DNA from: Scilla litardierei
Taxonomy: Eukaryota; Streptophyta; Magnoliopsida; Asparagales; Asparagaceae
Assembly: GCA_030789695.1 (NCBI GenBank)
Contig: CM061142.1
Coordinates: 156,584,714-156,648,713 of the forward strand
Length of the DNA stretch: 64,000 nucleotides
Direction: 5' to 3'
Shown here piece by piece: positions 34,829 to 43,479 of this stretch. How positions within the stretch are numbered: the first letter of the stretch is position 1; each line of letters opens with the position of its first letter. A program made the position numbers and the translations under genes. The notes under the pieces were generated by a model. The model was given only the letters and a program-made list of their open reading frames with translations. It had not been told where the DNA came from and did no database searches.

Positions 34829-34926
34829 CTGTTTTGGGGGAACAATCATTAAATAACATGAAATTACATTAGGGTTTCATAAAAATATAAATAGGTTAAG
34901 AAAACAACGGTAGATCGATTTCTTAC
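34829..34926 (-). other. 98-bp GT-AG intron-like segment in G1 3' LTR leader
   Basis: On -: GGTAAGAAATCGATC at the donor, a T-rich region, CCCCCAAAACAG at the acceptor. All four LTRs have the same borders and exactly 98 bp. It lies downstream of the TATA-like box. Confidence 0.55.
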
Positions 34927-35213
34927 CAAGAGGAGACGGAAGAAACACTCCGAGGAACCCTAGGATCAGATCTGGAAAAGATTGGAGAAGTTTGGGGAAA
35001 CTAGGGTTTTGGGGGATTTGGGGGTTTTGATGGGTTTTGTTGGATTTGGGGAAGATGAGAGGTAGATGGAGTGAATGGATGGTTTGGATGATGGATTTGA
35101 GGCTTGGAATGAAGAAATGAAGCTTGGAGGAAGATGGGGGCTGAAGGGGGAAGATTTTAGGGTTTTGGTTCGTGTTGGGGAAGAGGAAAACGATTGGGTT
35201 GGGTTTAAATAGG

Positions 35214-35221
35214 TTGGGCTG
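35214..35221 (-). promoter_or_regulatory. TATA-like box, G1 3' LTR
   Basis: On - CCTATTTAAACCC, about 35-40 bp downstream of the hairpin array. Same position in all four LTRs (40317-40324, 47651-47658, 52369-52376). Confidence 0.6.
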
Positions 35222-35254
35222 GCGGCTGCCCAGAAATTAGGGTTTCAACACTAG

Positions 35255-35673
35255 TTAGTCGGTCAAAGAGCAACCACTGACCGACTAGTTTGGCAACTAG
35301 TCGGTCGGTCGACCAACGCAGACCGACTAAGTGCAAACAGTAACTCCTGAACGAAAATAGGATTTTAGAGTTAGTCGGTCCATGAACAAATACTGACCGA
35401 CTAGTTTAGCATCTAGTCGGTCGATGAACGTTCTTAGACCGACTAAGAGTAAACAGTAGCTGATACAAAAATAAGATGATGAGTTAGTCGGTTAAAGAAG
35501 CATTGCCGACCGACTAGTTTGCAACCTAGTCGGTCAACCAACGTTCTTAGACCGACTAACGATAAACAGTAACTCCTGAATAATTTTAGAAAGCCAACTA
35601 GTCGGTCCAAGAAGGATTGCCGACCGACTGGATCGTCATCTAGTCGGTCGGTGGCCCTTCTTACACCGGCTAA
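35255..35673. promoter_or_regulatory. array of eight ACCGAC stem-loops, G1 3' LTR
   Basis: Eight inverted repeats with 10-bp arms (YTAGTCGGTC / GACCGACTAR) and 14-nt loops, arranged as four ~114-bp units of two hairpins. Starts: 35255, 35297, 35371, 35413, 35484, 35526, 35598, 35640. The two hairpins of a unit are 8 nt apart; units are separated by a spacer with AAACAGTAACTCCTGAA. Each intact arm holds ACCGAC, the CRT/DRE core bound by DREB/CBF factors. The eighth hairpin is the most degenerate. Confidence 0.85.
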
Positions 35674-35988
35674 TGAGCACCAAAAGTTCCGATACGGAGC
35701 GCGGGGCCCCGGGATCGATTCCTAAGACTCCTAGGCTTGATCTAATAGTTAGATACGACCGTTATGAAGTCCGTCACGAATGACATACTTCGAAATCGAC
35801 AATCCTAAGGAAGAAGCGAGAAAATACGACGAATCGATCGAAAATGAAATCTACGGAGACGAAAACCACACAAGAGGAGAAAATCCACCAAAACATATAT
35901 TATATTATATTAAATCCAGATACATGAAAAGCAGTCGTTACATCCTCCCCAACTTAAGAAAAATTTCGTCCTCGGAATTTCCGAATAC

Positions 35989-38900
35989 TCACGAGTCCGG
36001 AAACAAAAGTGGGAAACGCTCTCGCATCTCATCCTCATTCTCCCAAGTAGACTCTCCAGGTGAACCGTGTCGCCACATCACCCTTACAAGATTGAAAATC
36101 TTGTTCCGAAGCGATTTCTGACGCCTGTCCAGAATCTGCACTGGATGCTGGTCATACGTCATATCGGGGCGAACGGTAATCTCCGAAAAATCTACCGCAT
36201 GAGACGGATCGCTAATGTATCGACGAAGTTGCGACACATGGAAAACATTGTGAACTCCTTCCAAAGATGGCGGCAAGGCCAAGCGATAAGCTACCTCGCC
36301 AACCCTCTCCAAAACGTCAAACGGTCCAATGTATCGCGGGCTCAACTTTCCACGCTTCCCGAAATGAATCACACCACGATTCGGGGAAATCTTCAAGAAC
36401 ACATGGTCGCCCGGCTGAAACTCCAAAGGACGACGTTTAGCATCCGCCCAATGCTTAAAACGGTCCTGAGCAATCCTCAACCTCTCCTGAATATTCCTGA
36501 CGATATCCACGGCCTCCACGATCATCTCCGGTCCCAACAACTCCCGATCACCAACGTCATCCCAACTCAATGGCGATCGACATTTCCTCCCATAAAGAGC
36601 GGCGAAAGGCGCCATGCCAATACTCGCCTGGAAGCTGTTGTTGTAAGAGAACTCCACCAAATGCAGATGGTCCTCCCACGAACCCTTGAAATCCAACATG
36701 CACGCCCTCAGCATGTCTTCCAAAATCTGAATCGTCCTCTCGGACTGGCCATCCGTCTGCGGATGGTACGCCGTGCTGAAACTCAGACGCGTACCCAAGC
36801 TCTTCTGCAAACTCTGCCAGAACTGAGATGTGAACCTCGTGTCTCTGTCAGACACGATACTCACGGGGACACCATGAAGTCGCACAACCTCCTGCACGAT
36901 TCACGTCACATCACTATCCAAACTAGGAAAAGGAAATAAAAACGGAGAGTAAAAGAATTTTACCTCCATATATCTCCTCGCTAGCGCCTCAGTGGACTGT
37001 CCCACTCGGAACGGGATAAAGTGCGCAGATTTGGTCAATCGATCTACGATCACCCAAATCACGTCATTCTGCTTCGGACTCCGAGGTAGTCCAGTCACGA
37101 AATCCATAGTGATGTGTTGCCATTTCCACTCCGGAATCGGAAGCGGATGTAGCAACCCGGCCGTACGCTGATGCTCCGCCTTCACTTGCTGGCAAACCAA
37201 GCACTTGGCTACACTCCGAGCCACGCTCCTCTTCATACCATGCCACCAATAATTCAAACGAAGATCCTGGTACATCTTGGTGCCACCAGGATGCACAGAA
37301 TACGGCGAACTGTGTGCCTCCACCATCAGCTCCTCTCTGATATCCCCAGCAGGCACACACAACCTGGCCCCAAACCTCAGCGAGCCATCCTCATGAATCA
37401 AAAAGTCAGTCCGCAGACAGGCTTCCACCTGCTCCCGAATCCTCACCAGCCTTGGATCCTCGGCCTGGCCAGCCTTAATCCGATCCATGATCGTCGACCG
37501 TACCTGCATGTACATCAACGACGAAGTCTCTCCAGGAAGAACAATCTCCACGCCAGACTCGCAAAAATCCTGCTGCAATCTCCACTGCGAGGTCAAAATC
37601 ATCACCGCTGGAAGCTTACTCAAAGCATCCGGAACCACATTCACCTTGCCAGGGTGAAACTGCAAATCAATATCATAATCCGCCATAAGCTCTAACCATC
37701 GACGCTGTCGCATGTTGAGCTCCTTCTGAGTGAAAATGTACTTCAAGCTTTTGTGATCGATGAAAATCTTCACTTTCTCACTCAGCAAGAAGTGCCTCCA
37801 AATCTTAAGAGCAAACACAACGGCAGCTAACTCCAAATCATGCGTCGGATAATTCTTCTCATGAACCTTAAGCTGACGAGACGCATACGCCACAACGTGC
37901 CCATGCTGATGCAACACACAACCGAGACCCTTGCCAGAAGCATCGCAAAAGATCTCAAATCCACCGCTGCGATCAGGCACAACAAGAATAGGGGCAGTCG
38001 TCAACCTCTCCTTCAGAACACCAAAAGCACCCTCACAATCATCCGACCAAACAAAAGCAACATCCTTCCATGTCAACCTGGTCATCGGCTCAGCAATACA
38101 AGAAAAGTCCTTAATAAATCGCCGATAATAACCAGCAAGTCCAAGAAAACTCCGAATCTCAGACGCTGACGACGGAACAGGCCACTCCCTGATGGCCCGA
38201 ATCTTCTCGGGATCCACTGAAATACCATCTCCAGTCACCACATGCCCGAGAAAAGCAACTCGATCCAGCCAAAACTCGCACTTCGAAAACTTAGCATACA
38301 ACCGATGCTTCCTCAAAATCTCCAACACCGTCCTTAAGTGCGAGGCATGCTCTTCCTCCGACTTCGAATAGATCAGAATGTCGTCAATAAAGATAACGAC
38401 AAACTTATCCAAAAAGTCGTAGAAAATCAGGTTCATCAGATTCATGAAAACTGCGGGCGCGTTAGTTACACCGAAAGGCATAACCACAAACTCATAGTGT
38501 CCATACTTCGTCCTGAACGCTGTCTTCGGAACATCTCCCTTCTTAACCTTCAACTGATGGTAACCACTCCTCAAATCCAATTTAGAAAACACCCTCGAAC
38601 CTCCAAGCTGATCAAAAATATCATCGATGCGAGGCAACGGGTATTTATTCTTAATGGTCACCGCATTCAACTCCCGATAGTCCACGCACATACGACGCGA
38701 ACCATCCTTCTTCTTAACCAGCAACACCGGTGCTCCCCACGGAGACACGCTAGGATTAATATAACCCTTCTGCAAAAGCTCATCCAACTGCTTCCGCAAC
38801 TCTTCCAACTCTGCAGGTGCCATACGATACGGTGCCTTCGAAATCGGCTGCGCACCTGGAACAAGATCGATAGAAAATTCCAAAGCTCGATCAGGCGGAA

Positions 38901-39383
38901 AACCAGACATCTCCTCGGGGAAGACGTCGCCGAAATCTCGCACCACAGTTGGCCACTCCAGCTCCATCTGCATAGCCACAGCCTCCACCGGCCTGGCCCG
39001 AAATCTGACAGGACCAAGCGAACTGCTACCACGACTGAACTCAAACACTGGATGTCCGGGAATCTCGAACACCACCTTCTTCCTCCGACAGTCGATCGTA
39101 GCATAGAAGCTCGCAAGCCAGTCCATCCCAAGAACTGCATCATAGTTGATGACGTCGTGGACAATGAAATCAGCGAAAAGCTCATGTCCACAAACCACCA
39201 AAGAGCAAGAATTGCAACCACGATGCACCGAGACCACACCATTCCCTGTAACGATATTCCAACTCTTTGGAAGAGGGGACGTCGATAAGGAATGCCTCTC
39301 CCCAAAGCTCCGAGAAATAATGCACATCGACGCACCAGAGTCAAAGAGGACTCGTGCAGGAAATGTGCAAACCAAAACCACAC
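35989..39383 (-). CDS. G1 pol, exons 2 and 3 (protease to chromodomain)
   Basis: On - exon 2 is 39383-36964 (2420 nt), exon 3 36891-35989 (903 nt). Protease [13 protein letters not shown] with [20 protein letters not shown] and catalytic [10 protein letters not shown]; RNase H with [13 protein letters not shown] and [13 protein letters not shown]; integrase zinc finger ([20 protein letters not shown]) and core ([33 protein letters not shown]), then [16 protein letters not shown] and a chromodomain-like tail (PVQILDRRQ to STWENEDEM). Integrase is split by a 72-bp GT-AG segment, without which a stop follows about 20 codons later. This architecture is that of Tekay/Del chromoviruses. Intact frames, but gag is severed by G2, so no full polyprotein can be made from this locus. 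Confidence 0.92.
36892..36963 (-). other. putative intron 2 of G1 gag-pol (72 bp)
   Basis: On - ATGGAG then GTAAAATTC..., ending ...AATCGTGCAG before GAGGTTGTG. Phase 0, joins the two integrase halves exactly. The same site in G2 is 71 bp (45900-45970). Confidence 0.72.
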
Positions 39384-39497
39384 CTAATCAAGTAATTAAC
39401 AATCAAACCCTAATCTAGCAAACAACCATGTTCAAGCAAACAACACAATCTAAAAATCAAAACCTGCTAGGAAAGTAACAGCTAGAGTGAGGATTAC
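39384..39497 (-). other. putative intron 1 of G1 gag-pol (114 bp)
   Basis: On - ATCGCAG then GTAATCC..., ending ...CTTGATTAG before GTGTGG. Phase 1. It joins the gag C-terminus to protease in one frame. G2 has the same site and length, with about 14 mismatches by eye, more than the flanking exons. Confidence 0.72.
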
Positions 39498-39586
39498 CTG
39501 CGATAACCTCATCCACAGCCTCGCTCTCCGCAGCGGTCATCAGAAAAGCCTGCCTCCTCGGCGGAACAGCCTGCTGAAAAGCCTGC
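39498..39586 (-). pseudogene. G1 gag C-terminal fragment left of G2
   Basis: On -, Gln/Ala/Pro-rich gag end (QQAFQQAVPPRRQAF, AESEAVDEVIAG). It includes the CCTGC target duplication at 39582-39586. Added to 50457-49410 minus the duplicated 5 bp, the exon is 1132 nt, exactly the G2 length. Confidence 0.9.
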
Positions 39587-39855
39587 TGTAACGACTGCTT
39601 TTCTTGTATCTGATTATAATATAATATAATATGTGTTTTGGTGGATTTTCTCCTCTTGTGTGGTTTTCGTCTCCGTAGGTTTCATTTTCGATCGATTCGT
39701 CGTATTTTCTCGCTTTTTCCTTAAGATTGTCGATTTCGAAGCGTGTCACTCGTGACGGACTTCATAACGGTCGTATCTAACTGTTAGATCAAGCCTAGGA
39801 GTCTTAGGAATCGATCCCGGGGCCCCGCGCTCCGTATCGGTACTTTCTGTGCTCA

Positions 39856-40273
39856 TTAGCCGGTGTAAGAAGGGCCACCGACCGACTAGATGACGATCCA
39901 GTCGGTCGGCAATCCTTCTTGGACCGACTAGTTAGCTTTCTAAATTTCTCAGGAGTTACTGTTTATCGTTAGTCAGTCTAAGAACGTTGGTTGACCGACT
40001 AGGTTGCAAACTAGTCGGTCAACAATGCTTCTTGAACCGACTAACTCATCAAATTATTTTTGTATCAGTTACTGTTTACTCTTAGTCGGTCTAAGAACGT
40101 TCATCGACCGACTAGATGCCAAACTAGTCGGTCAGTATTTGTTCATGGACCGACTAACTCTAGAATCCTATTTTCGTTCAGGAGTTACTGTTTGCACTTA
40201 GTCGGTCTGCGTTGGTCGACCGACCGACTAGTTGCCAAACTAGTCGGTCAGTGGTTGCTCTTTGACCGACTAA
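39856..40273. promoter_or_regulatory. array of eight ACCGAC stem-loops, G2 5' LTR
   Basis: 418 bp, reverse-complement orientation of the G1 array, same eight hairpins with 14-nt loops. The TATA-like TATTTAAA at 40317-40324 follows 44 bp after the array. One left arm has TCAGTC for TCGGTC near 39973. Confidence 0.85.
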
Positions 40274-40602
40274 CCAGTGTCAAAACCCTAATTTCTGGGC
40301 AGCCGCCAGCCTAGCCTATTTAAACCCAACCCATTCGACTTCTTCTTCTCCAACACGACCCAAAACCCTAAAAACTTCCCCCTTCAGCCCCCATCTTCCT
40401 CCAAGCTCCATTTCTTCATTCCAAGCCTCAAATCCATCATCCAATCCATCCATTCACTCCATCTACCCCTCATCTTCCCTAAAATCTCACTCAAATCCAT
40501 CAAATCCCCAAATCCCCCAAAACCCTAGTTTCCCCAAACTTCTCCAATCTCTTCCAGATCTGATCCTAGGGTTCCCCGGAGTGTTTCTTCCATCTCCTCT
40601 CG

Positions 40603-40700
40603 GTAAGAAATCGATCTACCGTTGTTTTCTCAACCTATTTATATTTTTATAAAAGCCCTAATTAATTTCATGTGTTTGATGTTTGTTTCCCCCTTAACAG
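40603..40700 (+). other. 98-bp GT-AG intron-like segment in G2 5' LTR leader
   Basis: Donor CG|GTAAGAAATCG, pyrimidine-rich end TTTCCCCCTTAACAG. Length and borders conserved in all four LTRs. Confidence 0.55.
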
Positions 40701-40866
40701 CGGTTTCCCTCGTAGATAGCATCCGTGTGACGAAGTAGTCGCCATCCCCGGTGCTAGGCAAGTGAAACTTGCCACTTAGGGTTTAGGCCATGTTTTAGGC
40801 CATTTGCTTGTTGTAGGCGTAAAAGAGACTAGGCGACGAAATGATACTCGCCTAGGCGCAAATTGG

Positions 40867-40895
40867 GGAACTAGCTTGACAACGAAGCTAGTTCC
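40867..40895 (+). other. perfect leader hairpin
   Basis: Arms GGAACTAGCTT and AAGCTAGTTCC (11 bp) around GACAACG. Present in all four LTRs, including the G1 subfamily, so likely an RNA structure in the leader. Confidence 0.6.
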
Positions 40896-41154
40896 GACAT
40901 TTAGCATGTTGCACAATTACCATGTCATGTTTACCTTCCATTAACGGTACGCAATTTAATTGCCATGTCATTGCATTTTGCCTGTCACGTTTAATTTAAA
41001 TTAACGGTACACAAATATCTGTTCATGTCTTTTCATAGTGATTATTCATCGTGATTGCGTAGCGCACGCTACAATATTATATTCCTGGCTCGTGTTCCAG
41101 AAGCGAGCTTAGTGAGTTGGAAACCCCAACGCTCGACACATATGGGTGGGGTAA

Positions 41155-41450
41155 GAGATAAGCGGCCTGAGCCCGAGTTGGCTTGATCAGCCACTCCGGC
41201 CAGCAGGTGGACTCTCTAGTGCACAAGTGATTATTAGTGATAGAGATAAGCGGCCTGAGCCACGAGCTGGCCAGCAGGTGGACTCTCTATGCACTAAGTG
41301 TTTAACAGTGACAAGTGATTATTAGTGATAGAGATAAGCGGCCTGAGCCACGAGCTGGCCAGCAGGTGGACTCTCTATGCACTAAGTGATAAGTGATAAG
41401 TGATAAGTGATAAGTGATAAGTGATAAGTGATAAGTGTTAAATGATAAGT
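41155..41450. repeat. G2-specific LTR module: ~50-bp repeats and TGATAAG heptamers
   Basis: Three repeats containing GAGATAAGCGGCCTGAGCC and GGCCAGCAGGTGGACTCTCT, then seven TGATAAG heptamers. The 3' LTR (about 48488-48770) has five heptamers. The G1 subfamily has an unrelated module at this place. Confidence 0.85.
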
Positions 41451-41635
41451 GATTAGTGATTTGGTAGCTTTTGCTACATTGTGCATGCTTGCCACTCTTT
41501 TAAACTGTTGCATCATACTTAACTGCCATGTCATTGCTTAATACTACAAGTGCTAGGTTGTTAGTTACTTTCAGTTTCCTTGCCCAAGTCTTTTAGACTT
41601 GCTGACATGTGCCCCTTTACTCTTTTGGGTGACAC

Positions 41636-41743
41636 ATGTTAGATCCCGAGCCCGAGTACCTCGTTGAGGACGAGGTGTTCGCTGACGCCGAGCCTGAGCT
41701 TGTGTTTGACGGGGAGTACGTGGACACTGGGGACCAGTCCTAG
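41636..41743 (+). CDS. 35-codon acidic LTR micro-ORF (G2 5' LTR)
   Basis: ATG 41636, TAG 41741-41743. Starts MLDPEPEYL, ends VDTGDQS; about 13 acidic residues and no Lys/Arg/His. An in-frame TGA lies two codons upstream, so the ATG is the start unless splicing joins another exon. Compared with the G1 5' LTR copy there are five differences, all third-position synonymous (codons 4, 6, 9, 15, 20), while flanking DNA has indels. This suggests selection on the peptide. No family recognised; other ATGs precede it in the leader. Confidence 0.55.
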   Translation: MLDPEPEYLVEDEVFADAEPELVFDGEYVDTGDQS

Positions 41744-42089
41744 TGTCTTCGTGTGTTTAACTTTTGTTAGACAGTTGTTTTGTTATCGGTGCGTAGCACC
41801 TATACTTTGTCATGTCGTATTCTTTTGTTGGCCTTGTTCTGGGCCTTTAGACTCTTTTCTTTTGGCCTGGTGGCTTTTCTGGAGGTTGAACTTATTTTTG
41901 ATGTTGGACGTTTTGTGAGATGTGGAATTTTATTTCAGTCTCTCCTTGTGTTATTATTGTTATTCTGTTGTGGTTACAGGGACCTGTTTATGTATTTGTG
42001 GACGCTTATCGGGTTTGGGGCTTCACAGCTCCACTCTCGTGCGGACCTTTTCACGTCTCGCCTCCATTTTAGGGAAGCGGGTCGTGACA

Positions 42090-42233
42090 GGTTTTAGTGG
42101 TGGCCCATGCAGGTCTTTTCTGTAACTGCGATTTTTGGAATAGCAATAATAATATTTGAATGTCCAATAAATTAAGTTCGACGTCCGAGTCATAAGCTAT
42201 GAGTCTAATCTGATTTGTTTTCCGTGTCACTAG
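42090..42233 (+). other. G2 5' untranslated interior with PBS-like segment
   Basis: Starts GGTTTTAGTGGTGGCCCATG and runs to the gag ATG at 42234. The TGGTGGCCCATGCAGGTC core is shared with G1 (50600 downward on -) and with the long-LTR element. Confidence 0.6.
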
Positions 42234-43365
42234 ATGGCAGGAAGACGTTTCACTCGTGGTGGGGGTAGTGGTGCGCTCCCTCATGATGAGGAGCCTGAGC
42301 GGGAACCCACCAGCGGTGAGATGATGCGGATGATGATCCAGATGATGCAAGTGCAGCAGGGCGTGCTTCTGCAAGTCCAGAATGCTCCGCCTGCTCGAGC
42401 TGCCCGGGCCCTTCCGGATGCCCCTCGCTCTGAGCCAGGAGCGAAGCAATTTCGGGAGCTGGGTCCCGCATATTTTGATGGTTCTGAGGGTCCTCTGGCT
42501 GCCGATGAGTGGATTCGGAACGTCGAGGACAACCTGAAGATGGCCAAGATCACCCCGGCTGGATGGGTTGATTTGGCGAAGAGGCAGCTGAAGGATAACG
42601 CCAGGAATTGGTGGGATGCGGAAGAAAAGTTGTTGGTGGAGCCGATAGCTTGGGCTACCTTCAAAGCCGGATTTGAGGGTGAGTTCTTCCCGAAGGCTGC
42701 CAAGGAGGAGATGTTGCAGCGTTTTATCGATCTGAAGCAGGGGAACTCGTCGGTGGACATGTACCACCAGGAGTTCATGAGGCTTAGTCTGTTTGCGCCG
42801 AAGATGGTGCAGGACGCTGAGGAGAAGGCTCAGAGGTTCCTGCAGGGGCTTGCTTCGGAGCTCCAGAGTTTTGTGACCTCTTCTGACCGGGAATCTTATC
42901 AGAAGGTTCTGGTCGCTGCAAAGAGGCAGGAGCTGCTCGTGAACCTGAGGAGAGGGTCTGTGGTTGGTGCTGGGAAGAGGCCTGTGGAACAGGCGAGAGC
43001 TGTGGTTAGGCCTGGATTCAGGCCGAACCAGCCTATTCAGTTTAAGAGGCCAGTAGGGCCTGCTCGGAGGACTTGCCATTTTTGTGGCAAGGAGGGCCAT
43101 GTCAAGGAATCATGTAGGAGGTTCTTGGGGCAATGTATCGCTTGCGGAGATCCCGCCCATGCTCTCAGGGAGTGCCCGAGGTTGAAGCAGCCTTGGAAGG
43201 CACCTATTGCTGCCCAGCCGTTGCAGCAGCGAGCGTCTGTTCCTGCTGGTCGTGGAGCAGCTCTTGTTCCGCAGAGGCAGGCTTTTCAGCAGGCTGCTCC
43301 GCCGAGGAGGCAGGCTTTTCTGATGACCGCTGCGGAGAGCGAGGCTGTGGATGAGGTTATCGCAG

Positions 43366-43479
43366 GTAATCCTCATTCTAGCTATTACTTTCCTATTTGG
43401 TCTTGATTGCTAGATTATGTTGTTTGCTTGAACTTGCTTGTTTGCTAGACTAGGGTTTGATTGTTAATTGATTGATTAG
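43366..43479 (+). other. putative intron 1 of G2 gag-pol (114 bp)
   Basis: GT at 43366, AG at 43478-43479; without removal gag reads into a stop at 43406. Removal gives EVIAG joined to [18 protein letters not shown], phase 1. Confidence 0.75.

Larger units (their letters stand above)
33448..35942 (-). repeat. G1 3' LTR
   Basis: 2495 bp; on - starts TGTAACGACTGC, ends GGGTCGTGACA. From the - start: hairpin array, TATA-like box, leader with a 98-bp GT-AG segment, the GCTGAATGGTA module, a 35-codon ORF, and the terminal region. The polypurine run TTGGGGAGGA lies just upstream on - (35943-35952). Confidence 0.95.
39587..42089 (+). repeat. G2 5' LTR
   Basis: 2503 bp, starts TGTAACGACTGC, ends GGGTCGTGACA. 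Immediately inside is GGTTTTAGTGGTGGCCCATG, the likely priming region (no match to the usual TGGTATCAGAGC). Confidence 0.96.

Noticed and set aside
35255..35673. CRISPR-like repeat-spacer array
   Set aside because: The repeats are inverted pairs with short loops in a plant LTR promoter, not direct repeats with unique spacers, and no cas genes are expected here.
42090..42115. Standard Met-tRNA primer site for G1/G2
   Set aside because: The sequence after the LTR does not read TGGTATCAGAGC; the real primer is left open.
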